Part shown: positions 1 to 11,941 of the stretch, piece after piece
How positions within the stretch are numbered: the first letter of the stretch is position 1
Layout: every line of letters begins with the position of its first letter
From: Paraglomus occultum
Lineage: Eukaryota; Glomeromycota; Glomeromycetes; Paraglomerales; Paraglomeraceae
DNA: 27,162 bases
Assembly: GCA_910592205.1 (NCBI GenBank)
Contig: CAJVPJ010000361.1
Coordinates: forward strand, 1-27,162
Direction of reading: 5' to 3'
Program-made: the position numbers and the translations under genes
The notes under the pieces: generated by a model
Seen by the model: only the letters and a program-made list of their open reading frames with translations
Databases searched by the model: none
What the model was told of the DNA's origin: nothing

Positions 1-75
1 ATTTTTGCATTATTCCCTAAATGCACACTTTCACACTTTCGGTCCCAAGGGTGTGCATTTAGGGAGAGTTCACTG
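1..75. mobile_element. Right end of a TA-flanked DNA transposon or MITE (truncated by window edge)
   Basis: Read outward-in on the minus strand, the end begins CAGTGAACTCTCCC next to a TA dinucleotide at 76-77. A perfect 14-base inverted repeat follows: CCCTAAATGCACAC at 15-28 and its reverse complement at 51-64, separated by 22 bases. A CAGT-starting end on a TA target, with a subterminal motif repeated in inverted orientation, is typical of Tc1/mariner and especially pogo/Tigger-like elements. The rest of the element lies outside the window, so whether it carries a transposase is unknown. Confidence 0.6.
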
Positions 76-77
76 TA

Positions 78-2667
78 TTACTATTCTTTAATCGTGAGCA
101 ATTTTACTAATTACAGGGTCTACGTAAATCTAATTTCAAGGGTACTTTTATTAATATCTTTATACAAGGCAAACTCGTGTTGGGCAGAGGCAATTTATTC
201 GGCTTGTCAGGATTTTCGTTTTGCTAATTCATACTAAATCGAATAGGTTTGCACAAATTTTCGACTTACAATTCGATAATATAAAACTTTATTAATTAAT
301 TGTAAAAACGAAAGAATACTTAGTTTTAGATACTGAAGTCAATGTGGATGAAGGAGATGACAAGAAAGGGGTACACTAGATACTTCTATAAATCTCACTT
401 TAAGTAACCTTTATTATTATCTCTATTCAATGATTTATTATTATAGCGGTTCGGCAATATTATTATTATTAAAATTAATAAATCATATCAACCAATAAAA
501 TTTCATCAAAAATTGTCCAATCACAGAGAAAGCCCGCTTTGGAATTCACAATACGTTGTTAAACTAATATCTCTCATCACGCGGCCGTCTCCATAAGCCG
601 GCCATCAGAGCCCAACTCGACTGTGTATAACGTAAACCCATAACTCTAAGTCTTAGTAGTTCTGTAGTTCTTGTTGTACACTATTTGCGTCCAATCACCC
701 CATATGTGTAAGGTGCATGCCTCGGTGCGGATGTATCAAACATCCATAGTGAACATAATGCTCAAGTGGCAGGTTATTTTAAGCGCTTTGGGAACTAATT
801 TTTAACTGCCGCGGTCAATTAATGCCCAATAAAATATAACGACAAGTATTAGAAATTTCGAATATTCATCTTTGTGTTATTCTAAATTTAGTACCACGTT
901 TCTTAACGCACCATCACGAGCTAATGTCAATGCATTAGCAATGGCATGTGGTTTGGGTAAAATTCACCGTATGCACACAATATAATGGGCGTTTTCTATT
1001 TTCACTTGATTTTCACCCGTTAAAGTATTTACTAAACAAAGAAGAAGGGGGGCAGCTTTAGGGGGATGAAGAAAAAAAAGATTGAAAGTAACACATTAAA
1101 CGCATGGAGCAAGGCAGACACAACGCCACAAGATATATTTCAGGGGTTTAAATATTTAATCACGTATTAGTATGGTGTAATCCCTTTTAATGACGAATTT
1201 CCCAATCTTCCTATATTAGCCGACCAAATATGGCGCAACTTGATCTTATGTCATGATTACGTGTTCGTTGTAGGTCCCCAGAATGGTTCTGTTGCTCAAG
1301 TGTTCAATATGTTCATGCCGTTATTATTATGACCAGTAAGTACGTATAAAAAAAACTGGGTATTTGCATCTCCTATAGTATACACTCAAGCAAGCATGGC
1401 GCATAACAATCCAGCCGAAAAGTTGAGAAACAAGGTTCTAAAACGCTCGAATTGGGAACGTGTAGACCGAAGCTGTTAAATGAGCAGATTGATGCAATCA
1501 ATAATACAAGTAGTGGGCTGTTATACTCCTTCCATAATAACGTTGAACGTAACAATATCAAATAAAGCGATCAAGCTGAGTACGCTGAGAGGAATGAGTA
1601 CGTTCAAAATTCGTTAATAATTCTTTCTTCCCATAGTGGCGTTACTCTTACGACCACTTTGTTACAAGCGAAGCAGTTGCATTGACGATCTTATTGGCTT
1701 GCATTTGCTTTTCTGCATTGCTTGTACATAAGTGACACAGCATAACCCGTTCCGTCGTGTAACAATGCATATCATAATATACTCTCTTGTTATTATTATG
1801 AGTATGTGTTGGAATCACTGAAAGTTGTGTTATACGAAAGACAATAATAACAACGTATAAACGATTGGTAGATTCACAAAGAAGAATCTCTCTTGATAAG
1901 CCCATTATGCAAGGGATGCAAAGTAACGAATGATAAGAGACAAGGATTTTGTGTTAACAAACAACAACAGTCATTGGGGTGAGACAGCCCAAAGAATATG
2001 GTAATGATTCTCGATCAATTTGTTATGTTTGCTCAATACAAAAAAATACTTTATAACCTTGAATTTTGGGGTTGGATTATTATAATAAACCACCATGTAA
2101 ATATAAAGTACTCTTTGTGGAGATTCTATCAGATGCCTAATTAAAGGTCATGATTGACCGTTACTACTTTCCCATCGCCCAAGAAAAGCATTTCCCTTTA
2201 TAGTTTAGGTTGGCAAAATTACTTTGATGCGCCAAGCTTCAGAAAGCAATATAAGCAATGCCGCAGTAAGTTGGCCAATTCATTTGAGAATTGATTGCTA
2301 AATAAATGAAAAAGTTTCTAGTACAATCATTCTATATGGAGAAAGCAGGGTTTCGGTATAGACGAAAGCCAAACATGAAATGGCATATATGCTATCTGTC
2401 ATAATCACGTTGGTTTTGTAACCCCTGAAATCTGTCCCCATATAAGAGTGACACCATCTCACCCAAAACCGCAGATTTTACCTTGGATCAACAACGATAT
2501 CTATCTTTCTTTACTTTGTGTCTCGATTGCGGATAATTACTTTTCGACGGCCTCGTTGCTGTTATCATACTATACACTTAAACAAACATAACATATCAAC
2601 ATTGGAAGTCACAAGACACATATAAAAGAACTGTCAATTAATATACAGCATTACTTGGATAGCAAGC
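78..2667. other. Spacer without a convincing gene
   Basis: This AT-rich stretch holds only short isolated open frames. The longest ATG-started one is 85 codons on the minus strand at 1648-1905, with no recognisable domain. No intron-linked exons were found. The last two hundred or so bases presumably contain the promoter and 5' leader of the downstream phosphatase gene. Confidence 0.5.
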
Positions 2668-3794
2668 ATGTCGACCCAGCTCGTACTTACAATAATCCGA
2701 CATGGAGAGACAAATCATAACGTGAATCATATACTTCAAGGCCAAACTGGTATGTCTTGCTGAACATAAGCGTATATGATGCAATATATACAGGAACCAC
2801 ATTGATACTGTAAACTTTGTGGACGTTCTCAGCAGACTCCGCACGAACATATCTACTAACATTATTCCTACTTGTATTTCTCTTCATTTTCGGCTCCTAA
2901 CCACGTTTCAAACATCGGTGACAGATACAAGATTAAACAAGGTTGGAATGGAACAAGCGGAATTGGTCGGCCGCCGGTTACGAAAAGTGAACTTCCATCA
3001 TATTTATACCAGTGATTTGAGTCGAGCAAAGAAGGTTAGCTGACAGAGACTGTGTTGGGGCTGTCATGTCGGAACCGATGCTAATGGGATAATAGTCGTA
3101 ATCGGGATGTTTACTAATATTGTTGGCGTTGTTGCAGACGGCTGAAGCTATTGCTCAGTATCATAAAGATGTTCCTCTTACAACTGATACGAGGCTCAGA
3201 GAAAAGGTAAGTGAATTTTTAAAGTTTTTGGCGAGGCATCGATTGCATTAACATATTGGTAGATATTAATTGAAAGCCAATTCATTCAATTACTGTCAAT
3301 TGCAACTAAAGGATTTCGGCCGTTTAAACAATTTATCCATTCACGCTGCACTCAATCTAATTAAAACCGAAGACGGTTCATGGGAGGATTATGGAGAATC
3401 AAAAGAAACGTTCTCATTACGCGTAGTTTCTTTCTTTCAAGAAATAATCAGTAAGCACCTTCCGTCGACTGACGCAATCGAAACTCCCAAAAAGACCACT
3501 CATATCTGTGTCGTTACACACGGTGGAGTGATTAATCGGTTTGTCAAGGAGTACTTGATTATGGAATTGGGCTTTTTCGTCAAGGATTATAAGAGCATAC
3601 AGCATAAACCCAAGAATTCGAGTATAACGAAAGTGATATTAACGAAAATGGGAGAGGGGGAAGACGAAGCGAAAGAGGGACATGAAGAATTGAAAATTGA
3701 GGGGGACGTGCAACTGTGGAGCGATGTTTCCCATTTGTCTAAATTTGATAAGAAGACGCGCGGTGATACTGCTATTGATGATTATGTGCATTAG
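2668..3794 (+). CDS. TIGAR-like histidine phosphatase (fructose-2,6-bisphosphatase type), four exons
   Basis: I read exons 2668-2749, 2925-3034, 3138-3206 and 3312-3794, joined by three GT-AG introns with phases 1, 0 and 0; a CTAAC precedes the first acceptor. The product is 247 residues. It opens with the family signature IIRHGETNHN (catalytic His12 flanked by Arg11) and continues with YTSDLSRAKKTAEAI (phosphate-binding Arg61), LREKDFG (acid/base Glu86) and CVVTHGG (second catalytic His157). This order and spacing match the TIGAR branch of the phosphoglycerate-mutase-like superfamily, whose members remove a phosphate through a phosphohistidine and can lower fructose-2,6-bisphosphate. The true substrate cannot be read from sequence; a broad-specificity phosphatase is the main alternative. 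An acidic Glu/Lys-rich insert lies near residues 200-215. All four catalytic residues are present, so it is probably active, soluble and cytosolic. The start is the first ATG of the frame, eleven codons before the catalytic His. Confidence 0.9.
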
Positions 3795-5665
3795 GAAGAG
3801 ATGGAGAGAAAGGGAGAGACAAGTAGATAATGTAGGAATAGAACCACCCATCTTATGATGCGTGCGAAGTAGCATGTAAATGTGGAACCGAGACAAAATT
3901 TGTAAGGTCACAAGCAAAAGTATGGTTAGAATCAAGTCTAGATCAATTTACGCTTCTATTTAGATTATTCATGATTTATTTATAATTAGAAATAGCTATG
4001 CATAACTTGCTGCAATAACTCAGTGTTGACCGCCGAGGAAATATCAATATCATTATAGAAATTGAAAGGGCATTTAGAAAATCGATATTATTAAGTATAA
4101 TCGTAGTATTAGGAAAGTTGTTGGGATTTCGTCGTTAATAGCTCGCACAACGGGTTATGCCGAAAGCTAGAGATTAGCAGACTGAACATCTATCATTAGA
4201 GAAGACATTAGAGATCATAGTGAACGTCAGTTGAATATTTTCAATCGTAAGTTTATTCATTGTTTTTTATCGTATTTTTCGATCTTATTGCTAAAATATT
4301 GACTTACGTTACTAAGTTGCATGTCTTATAATACATATTAATCGTAAATCGCTATTTTAAATATCAGATACTACTCTTGTCATCTGTTTGATTTACCCAA
4401 GTCTTCTTACTAACATCAGCTCGACAACTGAGATAATTGTTCCCTATTTTTCATTATTTTTAAAAACTTGTTGGCACACTCCCTATTACGAGTTACGAGA
4501 AGGAAATCGTCCTCGTAGTGCAATAAAAGCTAATACTATGCTAGGCAGAAGTCAGTGGGAGCAAAATCAATGAACAATAACTCCATTTTTGGATCTAACC
4601 AAATCTATTTGGCACAAGACTGAGAAAAAAGGTGCATCAGTCTTAAAATTAGTTTCTCATAGTAATAATGTTTCATACTTGCTAATAATGATGACAGGGA
4701 AATCCTTGGGAAACACCATATTTACGTTTCACCAACCTAATAAGATACCAAATTCAAAGCTTTAAATGTTTCTTAAAAACAGAGAACTGATTAAGTAAAT
4801 GACTTACGTTAATATTGACACTTTCACCTAAATATGCTTGATTGATTCTACAATACTTGAATGAAGAATTTCGTTCTTTTAGCAAGTCAATTTGGAAAGC
4901 CTTCTCTGTTTTGTGGTTCCCATGTGAGAATTGCATCAGCTGATACTTTGAATTTGCATGTAATCAACGTAACAGAGGAGGCCTGCAGAAGATATATGAT
5001 TTTAACTCAAGAAAGAAAAGGAAAAAGAAACTGTTATGTCTATTTCTCAAGGTCGTTACCTGGCTGAGTTGGCAATGGTATATACCACGTATACCCTTGT
5101 ATGTATATCACGTAGAGACAGCGAGTCGTTACGGCAGGATTTGGCTGTTTGCATTCCATTATTAATTGCGCTTACGTCGGGACGCTAAAGGTGCAAACGG
5201 CAGAATGTGGCCGTTGGTGTTTGAGGCGGGTCACACGGGGGAAAAACGTGGCAATCAATAAAGAAACGCGAAACTCCAAGGAAAACGTGGACGGTCACAT
5301 CGGTCACATCACACGATAATAGACCATTCGGATACCTCCGTAGTCATGCCCGCAGTAATGCCCGAAAGCAGATGATTATTTCACACATGGCAATACATAA
5401 ATAGGCATAAATAACTCATCCAACGTTGGATTGAGGCATGCTCTTTTCCACCCTTATTTCGGGTCTTAATAGTTCTCCAAAGTAAGTAATTATGTGTTTG
5501 TAGGAAATAATACGGTGTTAATATTGAAAGCTTACAGAACACAGTTTTGACGATTTTATTAACTTATTAATTTTTACATTCATTTATGTCAGATCAGATC
5601 AGTCAATATGTATGCATGTCATTTGAAATAAAATAACATTGACTTGCATGGCGTGCATAAACGTT
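3795..5665. other. Spacer with scattered weak coding signal
   Basis: No intact gene is supported here. The stretch includes one copy of a dispersed repeat (about 4157-4262), a possible decayed frame (4388-4765), and two overlapping unconvincing frames on opposite strands near 4754-5067. A locally GC-richer patch at about 5100-5360 contains a tandem GGTCACATC pair and could be a promoter region for the small candidate gene that follows. Confidence 0.4.
4388..4765 (+). pseudogene. Possible decayed coding frame interrupted by one stop
   Basis: A single reading frame runs from 4388 to a TAA at 4763-4765 and is broken only by a TGA at 4571-4573, giving 61 codons plus 63 codons in register. In DNA this AT-rich, 124 sense codons with one stop is more than expected by chance. 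The translation is ordinary in composition (stretches such as RPRSAIKANTMLGRSQ and LTKSIWHKTEKKGAS), but I recognise no domain. The first half starts at a TTG rather than an ATG. It may be a gene or transposon relic, or a chance frame. Confidence 0.22.
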
Positions 5666-5963
5666 ATGCAACGGAGAATGAATCAAAAGGAAGAAGAAGC
5701 TATGAAATTTGCGGCGGTATATTTTTCTCTGTCTGTGTATTAGTATCTGTGTATTAGTATTGACTGTTACTGATTGCAAACTCGATACTGTTAGTTTATC
5801 ATCAACAAACTATTATTTATTATCTTACGCATAGTAATAGGAAGAGGGAAACGATGCCGATTTGATCTTGGTACGATCCGATTGTACGATAAGCTTGTTC
5901 CTACCCGATAAAGCAGTTTCGGAACGTTGGGTTCATTTGCAAGGAAGAGCCATTCTAATGTAA
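5666..5963 (+). CDS. Candidate small two-exon protein, unknown function
   Basis: Exon 1 would be 5666-5716 (17 codons from ATG, including MNQKEEEAMKFAA) and exon 2 5841-5963. They are separated by a 124-base intron with donor GTATAT and acceptor ATAG, in matching phase 0. The product would be 57 residues. Exon 2 reads as EEGNDADLILVRSDC followed by a hydrophobic stretch ISLFLPDKAVSERW, which looks like a folded protein rather than noise. Intron size and phase agree with the confident genes here. Against it: the protein is very short, the family is unknown, and the same frame continues past the TAA with further codons to 6044 and 6101, so this could instead be a decayed longer gene. Confidence 0.3.
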
Positions 5964-6101
5964 GCGCAACAAATCGACTCGTCGATTACGATCAAATGGA
6001 CCCTGCATATCCACCCACAACGGGTTAAGACTCATCAACAATAAGGCATTCAACGGCTAGGTTTCTCCGCGGTCCTTTACGACCGAAGCTTGAAACAATG
6101 A

Positions 6102-9100
6102 GATGTAACAAAATCGTATCGATATTGTGCGCAATTACTAGAACTGGCAGGTGTGGCTAAACTTGAAAAAGTTTGCATTATAAATTATTGTCAGCAATTG
6201 TCTGTACATGTAAATATAAGTGATTCGGTGCATGCAAGGTCTCTAAAAAAAAAGGTATAGTCACGACCGACAGACGGAAAACATGTTATTTTGGTTTTCA
6301 AATAATGCGAGAGACCCCTTTGATTTTTTTTAATGTCGGATGTTTATCCGTTTATTCATTTTCGTAATGACTTGATACAAATTACTATTGAAAAAGTGAT
6401 TGTTCGAAATCATGTCTGGAGCACGTTGTAACAAATATCAACAATTACTGCATGCAGAGCAGCACAGCATATATTATAATAAGCAAACTTTTCGCCAGTT
6501 TTTAAACTTTTTATACCAATATAAGCTTAAATTTCCCAACCGTTAACGGAAGACTTGTAATATACAGCGCGTAAGATAACTACGGAAAATAGGCTATAAA
6601 ATTTTATTGTGCAGTGTACTTTTTACAGTCAGCGCTCGTTATAATGGAAAGTTGGGCATAGCTCGTGACTCCATTATAGCACGAGTTTCCATGCTGACGT
6701 GTATGATCTATTACATATTATGTCAACAAAAGTTTTTTATAACGCAATTACGTAACGAGCCTTGACTGTATTGCAACGTTTTCCACAAAAAATAGAATTT
6801 ATCTCCATAGAGTTATTCCATATCCATCAGAATTTTTTGGACAATTCTGCTAATGTAATATATAATACACGTACACGATTGTTTCGCTAAATCGTAAATC
6901 AGTAATTTCAGGATTTGACTTGGGCAATTCTACATACTGTATAATTCATGAATTAATAAGTTAACGGCACGTGTTCATTAAACGTTTTTTATGCATTATT
7001 TTTAATTGAGATTGCTGTTCTCTGTGGTTTATAATTATCTCTTTGCGTAAAGATATGCTGTTTCTTTAACTAATTGGTTGATGAACAATCGTGTAATAAT
7101 TGTCCAAATATTGTCCAAAAGTATAACATAATATTTTTTTTTCCTTCCAAAAGATAACATTTGAATAATAACAACTACAAAATGTGCTAATACTAACAAC
7201 AGTAAAATTTACAAAAAGTTGGAATTCTCGCGTTCTTACAACAGTCGTAAATATGCTCTGTTTCTTCAGATACATTAGTACAAACACAATAAACTGAGTT
7301 AATTATTATAACAAACAGTTATGTTTACTATATTAAATATTTGTGAAGGCAATTATCTATTAATTATGAAACTACTATAGTGGTATCTATACTATAACGA
7401 AAAACGGTTTATACTTAATTAAAACACATCATGATTGAAATTATTATCGTTAACAGGAGTATCTTCAATACACACCCCATGTTTACTTTTAGCAACACAT
7501 ATTAATAATAATTAACTAATTGAAGTTGTGAATATATTTCAACGATAGGGAATAAATACAGTGTGTAGGTGCTTTTATCTGACGTCTTAATTGAGTAGAC
7601 GCGTTAACAAGGCTGTCTCTAAGCTATAGTGATGAACATTCTCTATTGGTAGGTCAAATAAATATGATATTCGTAGTTACAAGACGTAATAATAAGATGG
7701 TTTAGACAGAACATTAATATTAATATGGTAATAGGTAGATTATTTAGATAACTCGTGACACGAGTAACGTCCCAACATATAAAAAACGAACCTTTTCCCC
7801 TCTACTCTTTGATAAAAACTCTTTTTATTATTAGCCGTGCCACAACATAACCTTTTGCCGAGGTATTTTATAGGGCACATCCCAGCGTTATTCTTGCTTA
7901 CATGAAGTATTAACACATACTATCAACTACTATACAGACGTCTATCATGGATCGCTGATAGAGCATACGTCGTCCTCAATCTCTGGTATATAAGTATAGA
8001 ATAATAGACATTATACCACAGCCAGCGGCACACTTGGACAAATCTATTATTTATAATACGAGCACGCTTATTGCTAATGCCCATGCTATTCTAAATCTGG
8101 GCAATAAATGCCTGTTCGCCAACATAACGTCATATAGTGCAACCGAAAATCAGAAATTCACATGCAATGTTTTACAAAACGCCCTTGGTATTACAAATGC
8201 ATAATATTAATGCTAACGCCCTTGAGTCACGATATTAGAAAGTTCTACGAATTAAAATCTCAGGTTAGGAAAAAGATCATCAGATCGGACAAACGGTTAA
8301 TAAACAGGGGCTGCCCAAGATGGTGAAAACTCAAGGGTCCTTTTATTTCTTTTTGATTAGTGTTACAATGGATATTTTCTGGAAGAGGTAGGGTGAGGTT
8401 CAAAGCTAGCTATCATCAAAGACAAGGAAGGGAGGTTTACGAGTCGTGCAGGGTTTTGCCGTTGTTGTATTATGTCGGATTAACGTATTACATCAGCGAA
8501 ACAATTTAAATTGAAACATTCTCCCGCTTGTTAATTGGCTGCTTCGTAATGTCGTGTGACATCTCGCGTTTCGTGAACCCGTAAACTTTAGCACGGAAAC
8601 AACCACTCGTTCTATCCTTTCAGGCGCCAAGCTGTTAAATTATATGTATAATCTTCAGCGTCAACGAATGGTTCACACTTTCGAGACTACTCTCTAATAT
8701 TTCGTCCCACATTTATTACACGAATGCAGTACACTAATCATGACTATATTATACAAGATATGTGAAAAGCACTAAATTATATTGGAGGGAGGTTAATTTT
8801 TTAAAATAGAACTAATACAACCAGTCGATAGAACACTGGAACTAAGAAAATAATGGGATATGTCATAGGCCGAGGAAAAGTACCAAAAATGTGTTCTTAC
8901 AGTGAGTATATTCTACAGACGGAGAATAAATAGTTTGTGTATCTCTGAGGTGAATTAACCATGTCATGGATTCACTTTCGTGCGGCATATACTAGCCCAA
9001 CGGATAATGTATATACCCACTGAGGATAATTTCCCTTCTCTCTTCTGATTGATATCGAGCTGCCAATAAAAAGCAAGCAGATATTCTTGCAATGTCTTTA

Positions 9101-9225
9101 AGGAAGGTGGTGCTAAAACCATGAACATTGATGGATTTGGTTCGATACTTTCTCCTTTTCTTTTTCCCCCGACGTCTCTCTTCCTGCTCGATCCCAACCA
9201 CAATTTTTCCCAGCTCACAATCGAC
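6102..9225. other. Long AT-rich spacer containing one MITE
   Basis: No coding region is supported over these roughly three kilobases apart from a small MITE at 6626-6768. The remaining sequence is AT-rich with frequent stops in all frames. Short direct and inverted repeats occur but none forms an array. Confidence 0.5.
6626..6768. mobile_element. 143-bp MITE with terminal inverted repeats and TA target duplication
   Basis: The left end CAGTCAGCGCTCGTTA and the right end, read on the other strand as CAGTCAAGGCTCGTTA, match at 14 of 16 positions. The dinucleotide TA lies immediately outside both ends (6624-6625 and 6769-6770). Inside the left end, CTCGTTATAATGG at 6635-6647 is mirrored by CCATTATAGCACGAG at 6671-6685, an imperfect inverted duplication of the subterminal motif. 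There is no open frame inside. It is a non-autonomous element that would need a transposase from elsewhere, probably a pogo/Tc1-mariner type judging by the CAGT ends and TA target. Confidence 0.75.
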
Positions 9226-10104
9226 TCATTCTCCAACTCCGCACAGCTGAACATCCAGCTTATCCCACCTCATCCCGCTCATTAATTTATGAAACGCGTA
9301 CATGCATTCTCTTTCGCTCTTGCTCAATTTTTCCTCGCTGTCCATACAACCTTCAATCACTGCCCTAGCCCTCTCGACCATAATCGTCTTTTGCGACGGT
9401 AGAATGCTATGTCTAAAGAACATGTCCAGCGTATACCGGACTGCGTAATATGCTTCCACACCACCCCGTTTTTTAGATAGATCAGTGTCCCCTTGAAGAG
9501 ATAATTGGTCAGAGAGCCGGGAAATGTGAGAAATGCGAAGAGGGTGAGACGAATCCAGAGCGTAAGTGAGATAAAAATATGTATAGAGACGATCCGCTAT
9601 AGTCTTTGTAAGCGACGAGGACGAAATTTCAGAAGACGGAAGGTCACAATACGACGGATTTCGGAGCGCAATAGAATTGAAAATCGATGGAAGTTGCTGT
9701 TTTATTCTCGATGCCATGTAGATAGCACGGTCCTTTAAAGCTTTGACAGAACGTTCTTGTATGTTTGACAAGTTTCCGCTAATTATCGTTTCGACATCGA
9801 TCTTCTCGTTCTGCTCGATTATCGTATGTATATCCATCGTGTCCATCATGGCGGTTCTTCGAAGCTCCTTCTTTATCGTCCTCATTGTCTTGACAAAGTT
9901 CCCCGTGCTGTCCGTGTAGTCGATAGATATTTCATTGTCCGACGACGCTGCCGAGCCTGACGAGCGGGGAGTGATTGCTTCATCGTAATCGTCAGATATT
10001 TCGTCGTCTGAAGATACTTCGTGATATGTGGTTCTCGAGTGCTTTTTCAGTTTTGGCGAGGGAGCCTCAAAGTGAGAGCTTATGCGTTTTGGGATTAGGC
10101 GCAT
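9226..10104 (-). CDS. Intronless 292-residue protein, unknown function
   Basis: This is one of the longest uninterrupted frames in the window. It starts at an ATG in good context (CTCACCATG on the coding strand) and ends at TGA. Residues 1-70 are polar and probably disordered: a basic start (MRLIPKRISSHF) is followed by two acidic serine-rich patches, VSSDDEISDDYDE and SSDNEISIDYTD, both plausible casein-kinase-2 sites. From about residue 75 the protein is mixed and predicted by eye to be mostly helical, with no transmembrane segment, signal peptide or catalytic motif that I recognise. Codon use and the long stop-free run argue that it is real. The frame overlaps shadow frames at its 3' end. 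Function is unknown; a nuclear or regulatory role is only suggested by the acidic low-complexity head. Confidence 0.75.
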   Translation of the reverse strand: MRLIPKRISSHFEAPSPKLKKHSRTTYHEVSSDDEISDDYDEAITPRSSGSAASSDNEISIDYTDSTGNFVKTMRTIKKELRRTAMMDTMDIHTIIEQNEKIDVETIISGNLSNIQERSVKALKDRAIYMASRIKQQLPSIFNSIALRNPSYCDLPSSEISSSSLTKTIADRLYTYFYLTYALDSSHPLRISHISRLSDQLSLQGDTDLSKKRGGVEAYYAVRYTLDMFFRHSILPSQKTIMVERARAVIEGCMDSEEKLSKSERECMYAFHKLMSGMRWDKLDVQLCGVGE

Positions 10105-10630
10105 GGTGAGATTTTGGTTTCTTTTTTTTTCGCCTAAACGTATTTTTTGTGTGGGAAACTGGAGATGTAAAAACTTCGTGTAAGCGAGAACGCGTTATGC
10201 TTGATGTTAATGGTAAAAAGAATAAGATAGAAGGTTATCGTACTGTATATGCATACAAATGAATGTTATTAGGGGGGGAAGAGGAAAAAAAAAAGAATGA
10301 GGAGTGGTTCGGAAGCATAAAGGGGATAGATATTCAATGTGTTCAGGAAGGGGTTGGGAATTGACGGTATTTCTATTAGATGGGGGTATGGCAATTAAGA
10401 ATACGATGGTGTTACGCACCAGTCCTAAATTAGTGCTAAATTGAGATGCATGAAATAAGCCGGATATAAACAGTAAGCACAAGCCAGTAAATTAACTAAT
10501 TTGTCTAGTAACAGAGTCGAATGTTATATGATTATGACTGCTTTTTTTGTATTCTATGTAATAGTGCTTATACATAAAACCGAATTATGAACGACAAAAA
10601 GAAGAGGGAAGGAAGAGGAAAAGGCAAACT

Positions 10631-10745
10631 GTTAAAACTGGGAGATTTTTGTTAAGACTTGGGGAGGATTTTTGTTAAGACTTGGGGAGGATTTTTTGTT
10701 AAAGCTTGGGGATTTTTGTTAAAACTTGGGGATTTTTGTTAAGAC
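10631..10745. repeat. Tandem repeat of 20-24 bases, about 5.4 units, G-rich
   Basis: Units start at 10631, 10651, 10674, 10698, 10718 and 10738 (partial). The consensus is GTTAARACTTGGGGATTTTT; the second and third units carry a 3-4 base insertion (GGAGGA before the T run). Each complete unit has one G run and one T run on the plus strand. It lies about 530 bases upstream of the start of the minus-strand gene at 10104. It is probably a minisatellite; any regulatory role is speculation. Confidence 0.85.
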
Positions 10746-11941
10746 ATCAATACTATTATTGATATCTAATAAAGTTATGCCATGTGGATAAAAGGTTGTA
10801 TAAACATTCGATTATACCTTAAATATTGTTTTTCTATTTGGTCAGTTGAATGCAAAAAATAACCGACTGAACCTGCCTTGTTCGGTAGGGGGTGGGGAGT
10901 TCTTCTTTGTTCTGGTTTCTGGTGGTTCTTTGTCAGCTCGGAATAAACGTGCGTGGGCTTTTTTTGTGTATCAATATATAATTTCTTGTTTTATGATTGA
11001 ACGATGCTTCAGCGGGCGGGTGCATCGGGTTAATTTTATACAACTGAGGCGATCGGCATATCACGAACAATACTTTTCATTCTATGCACATAAATGGTCT
11101 ATCGTAATGACTGAATGCATATATCATACTGATGTGACTTGCAGAAACCGATTGTATCACTCGCTATTGTCATTTAACCAAACCAAATCTGACGTAGAAA
11201 TAAAAGCGAGCGTGGCGTGGGAAGCGGAATAAATAATCCAACACATTAATAAATTGACCGTTAATAATCAAATATTAATGCTCACGTGGTACTGTAAATC
11301 AGGGATCAAAATTTTGAGTAATGTATAATGATTATAGTGCAACGGATATACGGCAAAGATCCCTGGAAAGTAAATTCCGGACGTGCCAAGACGGAACATA
11401 GCTTTTACTATGTCTGATGAGTGATAAATTATTTAATGTTCAAAAAGAAACTTTTTATAACTGTGGGAACAGAAAAACCGAATTACGATGAATAATATAA
11501 CACAAGATAAGAGAGAGTCAACAGGAGACGGGAAATAATGAGAGCATTCAAGACAATATCGTTACTGTCGTTACTGTGGATGTCTTAGTTATGTTTAATT
11601 TTGTTCTTAATTCGTTATTACTGAATAAGTTATGAGTCAGATTGACATTCAAATAAACGGTAGGCGAAATACGGTAACATTTACGCAAACATTTAGAGAC
11701 ATGACATATTGTCTTTTTATTTGTTTCTGTAAACACAGTACTTTTTTTGTTTAGACGTGCAAGTCACAAAACGTTGCGCATCTTTAAATCAAAGACACGC
11801 AAGCATCAAAACTTATCTATCAGATATTATCATTAATTTTTCTTACAGTTTCAACTTTAAAATTAACTCGTTTGTTAACAAAGTCTAACGCTTTTAGATT
11901 AGTTCATGACCCAAGTATCTTCTGAATAACGTTTTATAATA

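Noticed and set aside
1648..1905. 85-codon ATG frame on the minus strand
   Set aside because: No domain, low-complexity middle and no supporting splice or neighbour context; consistent with chance.
10846..11232. 128-codon plus-strand frame
   Set aside because: It starts at TTG, has no ATG for about 50 codons, no recognisable motif and no linked exons; it is kept only as a remark on the spacer.
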